Below, piece after piece: positions 5,613-12,255 of a stretch of DNA of 12,535 nt. Position 1 is the stretch's first letter. Every line of letters starts with the position of its first letter. Source of the stretch: Flavobacteriaceae bacterium (lineage in GTDB: Bacteria > Bacteroidota > Bacteroidia > Flavobacteriales > Flavobacteriaceae); NCBI GenBank assembly GCA_019752245.1, contig JAIEMH010000003.1, positions 1 to 12,535 on the forward strand, in the 5' to 3' direction. Below the pieces are notes generated by a model. That model searched no databases. It was not told the origin of the DNA and saw only the letters and a program-made list of their open reading frames with translations. The position numbers and the translations under genes are program-made.

Positions 5613-6056
5613 ATGAAAGTTAAAGTATTCACCATAAGATTATCAGAAAACGAACTAGAAATTGATCAAAATAGTTTGAATGACTTTTTAGAAATGGTAA
5701 CATTCAAAAAATCTAGCACTCAATTTGTAGAATCAGAAAAAGAAAGTTTTTGGTCTGTAATTGTTCATTATGAAGATCAAGAAAAACAAAAAGAACCAAA
5801 AATTACCGTTACAAAATCAGAAAATGATTTAACAGAAAGAGAACAATTAATTTATAAAAATCTAAAACAATGGCGCGCTGAAAAGGCATCTGAATTTGGC
5901 TTTAAGAATTTTATGATTTGCCATAATTCGGAGTTGCTTAATATTTCAATCCAAAAACCTGAATCCATAAATCAATTGAGAAAAATAAAAGGTTTTGGAG
6001 AAGTAAAGTCTGATAAATATGGAGATGACATAATTGCTTTATTAAATGCTTTTTAA
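5613..6056 (+). CDS. Small HRDC-domain protein
   Basis: This 147-aa protein has two parts. Residues 1-55 (MKVKVFTIRLSENELEID, FWSVIVHYED) form a small beta-rich domain. Residues about 72-147 are an HRDC domain, the helical nucleic-acid-binding module of RecQ helicases and RNase D, with LKQWRAEKASEFG, CHNSELLNISIQKPESINQLRKI and KGFGEVKSDKYG. No helicase or nuclease domain is attached. From family knowledge, stand-alone proteins with this N-terminal domain plus HRDC occur as accessory genes beside reverse transcriptases of some diversity-generating retroelements; none is in this window. The start is set by the conserved N-terminus and an A-rich leader (ACTAAAAAAAG). It lies downstream of the tandem ssb genes behind a hairpin and ends in its own terminator, suggesting a nucleic-acid-binding role. 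Confidence 0.83.
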   Translation: MKVKVFTIRLSENELEIDQNSLNDFLEMVTFKKSSTQFVESEKESFWSVIVHYEDQEKQKEPKITVTKSENDLTEREQLIYKNLKQWRAEKASEFGFKNFMICHNSELLNISIQKPESINQLRKIKGFGEVKSDKYGDDIIALLNAF

Positions 6057-6078
6057 AGTTATTGAATTATATTTTTTT

Positions 6079-6112
6079 AAGCGGCAAGATCAATTTCTTG
6101 CCGCTTTTTTTG
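6079..6112 (+). terminator. Intrinsic terminator of the HRDC gene
   Basis: AAGCGGCAAGA (6079-6089) and TCTTGCCGCTT (6096-6106) form a perfect 11-bp, GC-rich stem with a 6-nt loop, followed by a run of T to 6111. It lies 22 bp after the HRDC stop and is the clearest Rho-independent terminator in the window. Confidence 0.92.
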
Positions 6113-6122
6113 TAATAAAAGT

Positions 6123-6139
6123 AGAAGTAAAGCCACGAT
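6123..6139 (+). repeat. Right copy of the inverted repeat bracketing the HRDC gene
   Basis: AGAAGTAAAGCCACGAT pairs with 5574-5591 (one-base deletion, otherwise perfect) and also resembles the left hairpin arm at 5529-5546 in direct orientation. It sits just beyond the HRDC terminator. No second arm follows it, so this side is not a hairpin by itself. Confidence 0.72.
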
Positions 6140-6157
6140 AATAAATAAGTTTTTAAC

Positions 6158-6173
6158 ACGAAAACGTTTTCGT
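6158..6173. promoter_or_regulatory. 16-bp perfect palindrome, LacI-family-like operator
   Basis: ACGAAAACGTTTTCGT is a perfect even palindrome centred on CG, the form typical of LacI/GalR-family operators (AAAACG-CGTTTT half-sites). It lies 35 bp before a candidate -7 box and 74 bp before the start of the secreted-protein gene. No LacI-type regulator is encoded in the window, so the regulator would act from elsewhere. Confidence 0.55.
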
Positions 6174-6207
6174 TTACTGTTGAATTAGTAACTCTTGAAT
6201 ATTTTAA

Positions 6208-6215
6208 TATCTTTA
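6208..6215 (+). promoter_or_regulatory. Candidate -7 box of the secreted-protein gene
   Basis: TATCTTTA matches seven of eight positions of TAnnTTTG. A TTG at 6180-6182 lies 25 nt upstream, slightly beyond the usual spacing. Transcription starting near 6222 would exclude the ATG at 6218 and favour the ATG at 6248. Confidence 0.4.
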
Positions 6216-6247
6216 TTATGTATTCTATAAAGATAAAATTAATTTTA

Positions 6248-6721
6248 ATGAATAACCTTAAACAAATAGTGCTATTATTGGTGTTTTTCTGCTTTTTTCA
6301 TAGCGGATTTTCTCAAGTTGGAATTAACACAACAACTCCAATGAGTACCTTAGATATTAATGGAAATTTAACCATTAAAGAGGTAGGAATTATCAATGCT
6401 AACGTTATTGGTTCTACTGTTTTTAATGGCGGACCATCCGGAAATGCTACACCAATAACAGATGGAGTTTATATTTCTTTAACGCCAACTTCAGGAAATC
6501 AAGAATTTATTTTGCCAAATGCTGTAAATGTTCCAGGAAGAATTTATATTATGAGAAATATTTCTAATGCTGTTGACGCAAAAATATACACTTTTGGAGG
6601 TTCTTTTTTTGCAAAAGACTCAAGTTCAGCAACCAGTTCACCACTTTCGATGCCTTTTAATGCTGTTGCAAAAACTATTATTATAATTAGTGATGGAACT
6701 AACTGGACGTACTTTTTTTAA
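6248..6721 (+). CDS. Small secreted protein with QVGINTTTP-type N-terminus
   Basis: This 157-aa protein starts with a clear Sec signal peptide (MNNLKQIVLLLVFFCFF, cleavage probably after GFS at residue 22). The mature part begins QVGINTTTPMSTLDINGN, a pattern seen at the start of many exported Bacteroidota surface proteins, usually much longer ones. The rest is rich in beta-strand, Asn, Ser and Thr and ends DGTNWTYFF. There is no cysteine after the cleavage site, so it is not a lipoprotein, and I see no type IX secretion C-terminal domain. The ATG at 6248 is preferred over the one at 6218 because it starts the signal peptide directly and follows the candidate promoter. The stop overlaps the stop of the convergent gene. 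Function is unknown. Confidence 0.75.
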   Translation: MNNLKQIVLLLVFFCFFHSGFSQVGINTTTPMSTLDINGNLTIKEVGIINANVIGSTVFNGGPSGNATPITDGVYISLTPTSGNQEFILPNAVNVPGRIYIMRNISNAVDAKIYTFGGSFFAKDSSSATSSPLSMPFNAVAKTIIIISDGTNWTYFF

Positions 6722-7341
6722 GTATTAATTACTTCCTGAAACAAATTAACATATTCGCCCAAATGGTATCCGTCCATCAAGCCATGATGAACGTGAACTG
6801 ACATTGACATTGTTTTTTTATCGTTTTCATCTATCATTTTTCCAAAAGATATTTTCGGACAACTATCTGGAAAAGTAAAACTTCGTGCATGTGAAAATGA
6901 CGTAAAATTTATCCAAGGAAGTGCTGAAAAATGAATTAAATTTTCTGAAAATTCTCTTGTTAAAAGTCCGGTTGTAGTTTGAATTCTTGCAATTTCATTC
7001 TTGGTGTTTTCTGCAAATTGTAAAATATCTTCTGCAAATTCTATTTGAGAAAAACCAAACGTTTTGTCATCACGCAAGATTGTTGCAGAAGCATCAATTC
7101 TATCAAAAATATAGATTTCGTTTTCAAGTATTCTATATCGAAAAGGTTCAATTTTATTTACAGCAACTAATGTTTTATGAAGATAGTATGTAAAAAATGA
7201 AACACCTAATTCTTTAGATTTTGCATAAGCATTTGTACAATCTATAGTAACTGTGATTCCAAAAAAAGGTTCTTCCATTTGTTTAAAGAAAAGGAAATGC
7301 TCTTTTCGGTTCCAGGTTTCTAGGTTTAGTTTTTGTTTCAT
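6718..7341 (-). CDS. Chloramphenicol acetyltransferase-like protein (CatA fold)
   Basis: This 207-aa protein matches the type A CAT family along its length. The N-terminus has WNRKEHFLFF, like the WxRKEHF of CAT enzymes. The core includes LPWINFTSF with the conserved serine (S148), and the active-site motif HHGLMDG at residues 185-191 supplies the catalytic histidine H186 and the structural aspartate D190. In CAT this histidine deprotonates the chloramphenicol 3-hydroxyl for acetyl-CoA-dependent transfer in a trimer. Active-site residues are kept, so acetyltransfer is likely, but chromosomal homologues in Bacteroidota often have unknown acceptors and resistance cannot be assumed. It follows the HAD gene by 45 bp and is probably last in the metG run. 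No mobile element flanks it and base use is like its neighbours. Confidence 0.88.
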   Translation of the reverse strand: MKQKLNLETWNRKEHFLFFKQMEEPFFGITVTIDCTNAYAKSKELGVSFFTYYLHKTLVAVNKIEPFRYRILENEIYIFDRIDASATILRDDKTFGFSQIEFAEDILQFAENTKNEIARIQTTTGLLTREFSENLIHFSALPWINFTSFSHARSFTFPDSCPKISFGKMIDENDKKTMSMSVHVHHGLMDGYHLGEYVNLFQEVINT

Positions 7342-7360
7342 TTTTTATTTATCGTAGATT

Positions 7361-7382
7361 AAAACCACTAATTCACGAATTT
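7361..7382 (-). repeat. Possible dispersed intergenic fragment between HAD and CAT-like genes
   Basis: On the minus strand the short gap reads ATTCGTGAATTAGTGG. From memory, fragments of the form AATTCGTGAATTxGTGGC recur between genes in flavobacterial genomes. Only one copy is present here, so the claim rests on recall. Confidence 0.3.
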
Positions 7383-7386
7383 TATT

Positions 7387-8073
7387 TTAAAGTAAAATTG
7401 GTAAAACATCAGTGATTTTTTCTAATGTTTTAAAATTTGGATGCTCTACAGTATGGCTTATTTTTTCGTGTTCCCAAGTAGTGTGAAACGGAATGTGAAC
7501 TGCATAACCGCCAATTTCTAAAACAGGTAAAACATCCGATTTTAAAGAGTTTCCAATCATAAAAAATTCATCGGCATTAATTTCTAATCGCTTTAATAAT
7601 TTTTCGTAATTGAGTTCTTGCTTGTCGGCCATCACTTCTATATGATGAAAATAATGCCCTAATCCTGAGCGATGCAACTTACTTTGTTGGTCTTTTAAGT
7701 CGCCTTTTGTAGCTACAATTAATTTGTATTTTCCATGTAAAGCTGCTAGAGTTTCTTCAACACCATCAAGTAATTCAATTGGTTTTTGAAGTAATTCTTT
7801 TCCGTATTCTATAATTTTTGCAACAATTTCTATTGAAATAGTATTGTTAGAAATCCTCATTGCGGCTTCAATCATAGACAGAATGTAGCCTTTTATTCCA
7901 TAGCCATACAAATCAAGATTCTGAATTTCAACTCGAAATAATTCCTGTGACAAACCTTGTTGCGATAGATAATCACTCATCAATGCACAAAATTTATGTT
8001 CTGTTTCTTGAAAATAGGGTTCGTTTACAAATAAAGTATCGTCGGCGTCAAAAGCAATTACTTTTAGGTTCAT
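7387..8073 (-). CDS. HAD family hydrolase (phosphatase-like)
   Basis: This 228-aa cytoplasmic protein belongs to the haloacid dehalogenase superfamily. Motif I is FDADDTLF with the nucleophile D9 and acid/base D11; the usual DxDGT is DADDT here. A helical cap occupies roughly residues 17-100. Motif II is the threonine in VATKGD (T122), motif III is probably K151 in MADKQ, and motif IV is GNSLKSD (D180), which binds magnesium. All residues for phosphoaspartyl chemistry are present. The phosphoglycolate-phosphatase/YjjG-like architecture fits a small phosphometabolite or nucleotide phosphatase, but the substrate is not deducible. The start codon lies 5 bp after the deaminase stop, so the two are very likely translated from one mRNA; a link to nucleotide metabolism is inference. 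Confidence 0.9.
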   Translation of the reverse strand: MNLKVIAFDADDTLFVNEPYFQETEHKFCALMSDYLSQQGLSQELFRVEIQNLDLYGYGIKGYILSMIEAAMRISNNTISIEIVAKIIEYGKELLQKPIELLDGVEETLAALHGKYKLIVATKGDLKDQQSKLHRSGLGHYFHHIEVMADKQELNYEKLLKRLEINADEFFMIGNSLKSDVLPVLEIGGYAVHIPFHTTWEHEKISHTVEHPNFKTLEKITDVLPILL

Positions 8074-8078
8074 ATTTC

Positions 8079-9083
8079 TTAATTATTTAAAGCATAATCA
8101 TCAACTAAACGCAATAATTCGGTTTTTCTTTTATCATCCAATAACGAATATTGAAAAGAATTTTTAGCCAAAACCACTAAATCGTCTTTTGATAAATTTA
8201 GCGCTTCTTGAACAGCAATAAAATTCTGATTCAAATAACCACCAAAATATGCTGGATCATCAGAGTTTACAGTTGCTTTAATTCCTTTATTCAACATGGT
8301 TTTTAAAGGATGTTGTTTCAAATCTGTAACAACTTTTAATTCTAAATTTGACAAAGGACAAACTGTTAAAGCCATGTCTCTTTTAATGATTTCGTCTACT
8401 AATTTATCATCAGTTAAACTATTATTTCCGTGATCGATGCGTACAATTTTTAATCCGTCGATAGCTTCCCAAACGTATTCTGCCGGACCTTCTTCACCAG
8501 CATGCGCTAATAAAACATAGCCTTCTTTGGCAGAAGCTTCAAAAACTTTATAGAATTTGGATGGCGGATTTCCGTTTTCAGACGAATCCAAACCAACAGC
8601 TTTAATTAAATGTTTATAAGGCAAAGACTGTTTCAACGTTTCAAAAGCAGCTTCTTCGGAAAGATGACGCAAATAACTCATAATCAAAAGCGATGAAATA
8701 CCCCATTTTTCTTGAGCTTCATTGCGTGCACGTTGAATTCCGTTGATGATGGTTTCAAAAGCAACTCCTCTTTCGGTATGCGTTTGCGGATCAAACATGA
8801 TTTCGGTGTGAACAATATTTTCTTCATGACAATGAGTGAAATAGGCCATAGTCAATTCGTAGAAATCTTGTTCGTTTATAAGCACACTTGCACCTGCATA
8901 ATAGATATTTAAGAAATCTTGCAAACATGAAAATTTGTAAGCTTCCTTAACTTCTTCAATGGTTTTGTATGGAATATCAATTTGATTGCGTTGCGCTAAA
9001 GCAAACATCAATTCGGGTTCAAACGAACCTTCAATGTGTAAATGCAATTCGGCTTTTGGAAGTTTTTGTATGAAGTTTTTCAT
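8079..9083 (-). CDS. add: Adenosine deaminase family protein, probably adenine deaminase
   Basis: This 334-aa amidohydrolase-superfamily zinc enzyme hydrolyses the 6-amino group of a purine. Zinc ligands are H14 and H16 (AELHLHIEGS), H194 (LLAHAGEEGP) and D275 (VNSDDPAYFGGY); E197 and H218 (RIDHG) are the catalytic partners. Several segments match the adenine deaminase (Aah1-like, type 5) branch better than classical adenosine deaminase: FDPQTHTERG, VCPLSNLELKVV and especially SDDPAYFGGY. The product would then be hypoxanthine plus ammonia, feeding purine salvage. Length is typical of both branches. It lies 27 bp after metG and 5 bp before the HAD gene on the same strand. The symbol add is used at family level only. 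Confidence 0.9.
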   Translation of the reverse strand: MKNFIQKLPKAELHLHIEGSFEPELMFALAQRNQIDIPYKTIEEVKEAYKFSCLQDFLNIYYAGASVLINEQDFYELTMAYFTHCHEENIVHTEIMFDPQTHTERGVAFETIINGIQRARNEAQEKWGISSLLIMSYLRHLSEEAAFETLKQSLPYKHLIKAVGLDSSENGNPPSKFYKVFEASAKEGYVLLAHAGEEGPAEYVWEAIDGLKIVRIDHGNNSLTDDKLVDEIIKRDMALTVCPLSNLELKVVTDLKQHPLKTMLNKGIKATVNSDDPAYFGGYLNQNFIAVQEALNLSKDDLVVLAKNSFQYSLLDDKRKTELLRLVDDYALNN

Positions 9084-9110
9084 TTGAGTTTTTTTAATAT
9101 TTTGGATTTC

Positions 9111-11168
9111 TTAGCTAATCAAAGCACCATTTGAAACTCCATCAGCATCCGGATTTACAAAAACCAATTTTCCATCGGGTAAATTTGTCATTAAAATCAT
9201 TCCTTGACTTTCAACGCCACGCAATGCTCTTGGTGCCAAATTTACTAAAACCGTAACGCGTTTTCCAACAACTTCTTCTGGCGAAAAATGTTCTGCAATT
9301 CCAGAAACTATTGTTCTTACATCAATTCCAGTATCAACTTTCAGTACTAAAAGTTTGTTTGCTTTTGGCATTTTCTCAGCTTCAATAATGGTTCCAACAC
9401 GTAAATCTAGTTTTGAAAAATCTTCAAATGTTGACGTTTCTTTTTGTGGTTCAATCATGGCGTTTTCTGCTTTATTGGCTACTTTCGTAGCTTCTAGTTT
9501 GTCTATTTGTTTTTGAATTTCGGTATCTTCTATTTGAGAAAATAATATTTCGGCTTGTCTAATTTTGTGTCCAGGTTTTAGTAATTCTGATGTTTCAGAA
9601 ACTGAGTTCCATTTTAAATCCTTTAAATTTAAAATTGTAGCCAATTTATTTGATGTAAAAGGTAAAAAAGGTTCGCACAAAATTTGTAAAGCCGCAGCAA
9701 TTTGCAACGCCACATACATTTGAGTTTGAACTCTTCCATGATCCGTTTTTATCATTTTCCATGGTTCTTCATCGGCTAAATATTTATTTCCTAAACGAGC
9801 CACATTCATCATTTCGCCTTGCGCTTCTCTGAATCTGTAACGTTCGATTGATGATGAAATCACTGCTGGATATGCTTTTAATTCAGCCAAAGTTTGTTCG
9901 TCAACTGCACTAAAATCATTTGCATTTGGAACAATTCCATCGTAATATTTATTAGTCAAAACAACAACACGATTAATGAAATTCCCAAAAATAGAAGCTA
10001 ATTCATTATTGTTTCTCGCCTGAAAATCTTTCCATGTAAAGTCGTTATCTTTAGTTTCTGGAGCATTTGATGTCAATGCATAGCGCAAAGAATCTTGCTT
10101 GTCTGGAAAATCTTGTAAATATTCGTGTAACCAAACGGCCCAGTTTTTAGAAGTCGAAAGTTTATTTCCTTCTAAATTCAAAAACTCATTTGCTGGAACA
10201 TTATCTGGTAAAATATAAGTTCCTTCGGCTTTTAACATTGCAGGAAAAATAATGCAATGAAAAACAATATTGTCTTTTCCAATAAAGTGTACCAGTTTAG
10301 TATCATCTTTTTTCCAATAATCTTCCCAATTTTTTCCTTCTCTTGCAGCCCATTCTTTGGTTGCAGAAACGTATCCAATTGGTGCGTCAAACCATACATA
10401 AAGTTTCTTTCCTTCAGCGCCATCAACCGGAACGTCAATTCCCCAATCCAAGTCACGTGTTACTGCACGAGGTTTCAATCCGTCGTCCAACCACGATTTT
10501 ACTTGTCCCAGAACATTCGTTTTCCAATCTTTTGCGTGTCCAACTAAAATCCATTCATTTAGAAAATCTTGATATCTGTCTAAAGGTAAAAACCAGTGTT
10601 TTGTAGATTTTAAAATCGGAGTTTCACCAGTAATTGTCGATTTTGGGTTTATTAAATCTGTTGCGTTAAGTGTCGAACCACATTTTTCACATTGATCGCC
10701 GTATGCTTCTTCGTTACCACATTTTGGGCAAGTTCCAACCACAAATCTGTCCGCCAAAAACTGATCGGCTTTAGCATCATACAATTGCTCGGTAACTTCT
10801 TCAATAAAATCGTTATTATCATACAATTTTCTGAAAAATTCTTGAGCTGTATCGTGATGAATTTTGGACGAAGTTCGTGAGTAATTATCAAACGAAATCC
10901 CGAAATCAATGAATGATTTTCTAATAATTCCGTCATATTTATCAATTACTTCTTGCGGCGTGATACCTTCTTTCTTGGCTTTCATTGATATTGCAACGCC
11001 GTGTTCATCGCTGCCGCACATAAACGCAACATCTTTTCCTTGTAAACGCAAGTAACGCGCATAAATATCACTCGGAACATAAACACCAGCTAAATGACCG
11101 ATATGAATTGGACCATTTGTGTAAGGCAACGCAGCAGTAATTGTATATCTTTTTGGATTTTCTAACAT
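9111..11168 (-). CDS. metG: Methionyl-tRNA synthetase
   Basis: This 685-aa class I synthetase charges tRNA-Met with methionine in the cytoplasm. The Rossmann catalytic domain carries HIGH at residues 22-25 and KLSTS, the KMSKS-loop variant, at 336-340. The zinc-binding knuckle inserted in the connective domain has four cysteines (C147, C150, C160, C163), so this is the two-CxxC zinc-containing type. The anticodon-binding helical domain follows, and residues from about 579 form the C-terminal EMAP/Trbp111-like tRNA-binding dimerisation domain (FSKLDLRVG onward). I chose the ATG at 11168: MLENPKRYTITAALPYTNG is the usual N-terminus, and the in-frame ATG at 11204 lies upstream of the predicted transcription start. 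It is the first gene of a run with the deaminase and HAD genes. Confidence 0.97.
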   Translation of the reverse strand: MLENPKRYTITAALPYTNGPIHIGHLAGVYVPSDIYARYLRLQGKDVAFMCGSDEHGVAISMKAKKEGITPQEVIDKYDGIIRKSFIDFGISFDNYSRTSSKIHHDTAQEFFRKLYDNNDFIEEVTEQLYDAKADQFLADRFVVGTCPKCGNEEAYGDQCEKCGSTLNATDLINPKSTITGETPILKSTKHWFLPLDRYQDFLNEWILVGHAKDWKTNVLGQVKSWLDDGLKPRAVTRDLDWGIDVPVDGAEGKKLYVWFDAPIGYVSATKEWAAREGKNWEDYWKKDDTKLVHFIGKDNIVFHCIIFPAMLKAEGTYILPDNVPANEFLNLEGNKLSTSKNWAVWLHEYLQDFPDKQDSLRYALTSNAPETKDNDFTWKDFQARNNNELASIFGNFINRVVVLTNKYYDGIVPNANDFSAVDEQTLAELKAYPAVISSSIERYRFREAQGEMMNVARLGNKYLADEEPWKMIKTDHGRVQTQMYVALQIAAALQILCEPFLPFTSNKLATILNLKDLKWNSVSETSELLKPGHKIRQAEILFSQIEDTEIQKQIDKLEATKVANKAENAMIEPQKETSTFEDFSKLDLRVGTIIEAEKMPKANKLLVLKVDTGIDVRTIVSGIAEHFSPEEVVGKRVTVLVNLAPRALRGVESQGMILMTNLPDGKLVFVNPDADGVSNGALIS

Positions 11169-11191
11169 GATAAAATTCGGTATATAAGTTG

Positions 11192-11219
11192 CAAAAATAA
11201 GCAATAGATTTCAATTGAA
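11192..11219 (-). promoter_or_regulatory. Promoter of metG
   Basis: On the minus strand TATTTTTG (11199 to 11192) is a perfect TAnnTTTG -7 box, with TTC (11219 to 11217) 17 nt upstream as a weak -33 box. Transcription would start near 11185, giving a leader of about 17 nt before the ATG at 11168. Confidence 0.6.
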
Positions 11220-11228
11220 CTTAATTTA

Positions 11229-11236
11229 TATATTTG
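11229..11236 (+). promoter_or_regulatory. -7 box of the LD-carboxypeptidase gene
   Basis: TATATTTG is a perfect TAnnTTTG match 23 bp before the ATG at 11260. A clear TTG -33 box is lacking at the normal distance. It is back-to-back with the metG promoter, the two -7 boxes being about 30 bp apart. Confidence 0.5.
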
Positions 11237-11259
11237 TAACATAGTTTTCAAAATCAAAA

Positions 11260-12222
11260 ATGAAGAAACAACATTTGTTAGTAGTATTATTTATGCTATT
11301 TAATCCAACAATTCAAGCTCAAAAAAAGATGATAATTCCTCCTTATTTAAAAAAAGGCGACACAATCGCAATAGTTGCAACAGCAAGAAAAAATATTGAT
11401 GATAATTTAAAACCTGCCATTTCTTGGTTAAAAAACTGGGGATTAGAAGTGATTATTGGTAATACAATTGGATTAGACAATAATCAATTAGCAGGTACAG
11501 ATGAACAACGTGCAGCCGATTTTCAAACGCAGCTTGACAATCCAAATATTAAAGCAATTTGGTGTGTTCGCGGCGGATATGGAACTGTGCGAATGATAGA
11601 TTTTTTAGATTTTACAAAATTCAAACAATCACCAAAATGGATTATTGGTTTTAGTGATGTAACGGTTTTGCACAGTCATCTGAATACGATGGGATACGCA
11701 TCCATTCATGGAATTATGCCTGTAAGTTCCAAAGCAACAGAAGAAGCCAAAGAAAGTTTGCGCAAAGCATTGTTTGGAGAACATTTAGAATATACCGTTC
11801 CATGCGATCAAATGAATAGATATGGTTCGGCTAAAGGAGAATTGGTCGGAGGAAATCTTTCTATTTTATATAGTTTATTGGGTTCAGAATCGGCAATTGA
11901 TTGTCATGATAAAATTCTTTTCATAGAAGATTTAGACGAGTATTTATATCATATTGACAGAATGATGATGAACTTAAAACGAAATGGTTGTTTAGAAAGT
12001 CTGAAAGGAATTATCGTTGGCGGTATGACCAAAATGCACGACAATGAAATTCCTTGGGGTAAAAATGTATTAGAAATTATAGATGACGTTACCAAGAAAT
12101 ACAATATTCCAATAATTTATAATTTCCCAGCTGGTCACATGGCAGACAATCATGCGTTGGTTCTGGGAAAACAAGTTGCTATTGAAGTAAATGATGTTGA
12201 AAGCAAAGTGATTTTTGAATAA
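11260..12222 (+). CDS. Exported S66 family LD-carboxypeptidase (LdcA/MccF-like)
   Basis: This 320-aa serine peptidase belongs to family S66, whose LdcA members remove the terminal D-Ala from the tetrapeptide of peptidoglycan fragments. The catalytic triad is visible: Ser132 in GFSDVT, Glu223 in LFIEDLDE and His293 in PAGHMADN. The substrate-binding RGGYGTVR motif is at about residues 104-111. Unlike typical LdcA, it starts with a Sec signal peptide (MKKQHLLVVLFMLF, cleavage probably after QA at residue 20), so it should act in the periplasm or on the envelope. MccF-like activity on peptide-nucleotide conjugates is an alternative within the same family. It is divergent from metG and followed by the YraN-like gene after 33 bp. 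Confidence 0.92.
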   Translation: MKKQHLLVVLFMLFNPTIQAQKKMIIPPYLKKGDTIAIVATARKNIDDNLKPAISWLKNWGLEVIIGNTIGLDNNQLAGTDEQRAADFQTQLDNPNIKAIWCVRGGYGTVRMIDFLDFTKFKQSPKWIIGFSDVTVLHSHLNTMGYASIHGIMPVSSKATEEAKESLRKALFGEHLEYTVPCDQMNRYGSAKGELVGGNLSILYSLLGSESAIDCHDKILFIEDLDEYLYHIDRMMMNLKRNGCLESLKGIIVGGMTKMHDNEIPWGKNVLEIIDDVTKKYNIPIIYNFPAGHMADNHALVLGKQVAIEVNDVESKVIFE

Positions 12223-12247
12223 CTGAAAACTGAGACTGAAAACTGAT
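12222..12247 (+). repeat. Two tandem 13-bp repeats between the LD-carboxypeptidase and YraN-like genes
   Basis: ACTGAAAACTGAG (12222-12234) is followed directly by ACTGAAAACTGAT (12235-12247), with 12 of 13 positions identical. Each unit itself contains ACTGA twice. The array begins at the last base of the upstream stop codon and fills most of the 33-bp gap. From memory, ACTGAAAACTGA strings are frequent after genes in flavobacteria. Confidence 0.75.
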
Positions 12248-12255
12248 TTAAAACA

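Noticed and set aside
5525..6056. Retron or diversity-generating retroelement
   Set aside because: No reverse transcriptase and no template/variable repeat pair are visible in the window; only the HRDC protein hints at such a context.
6218..6247. Upstream ATG for the small secreted protein
   Set aside because: It adds MYSIKIKLIL before an otherwise standard signal peptide and lies at or before the likely transcription start.
8712..8912. Plus-strand 66-codon open frame inside the deaminase gene
   Set aside because: It is a shadow of the deaminase reading frame without its own start signals or recognisable domain.
10257..10945. Several open frames of 62-97 codons overlapping metG on both strands
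   Set aside because: They lie within the well-supported metG reading frame, have no family resemblance and are expected in AT-rich coding DNA.
11169..11204. 12-residue upstream extension of methionyl-tRNA synthetase
   Set aside because: The predicted promoter would start transcription downstream of that ATG, and family members start close to the conserved YTITAALPYTNG segment.
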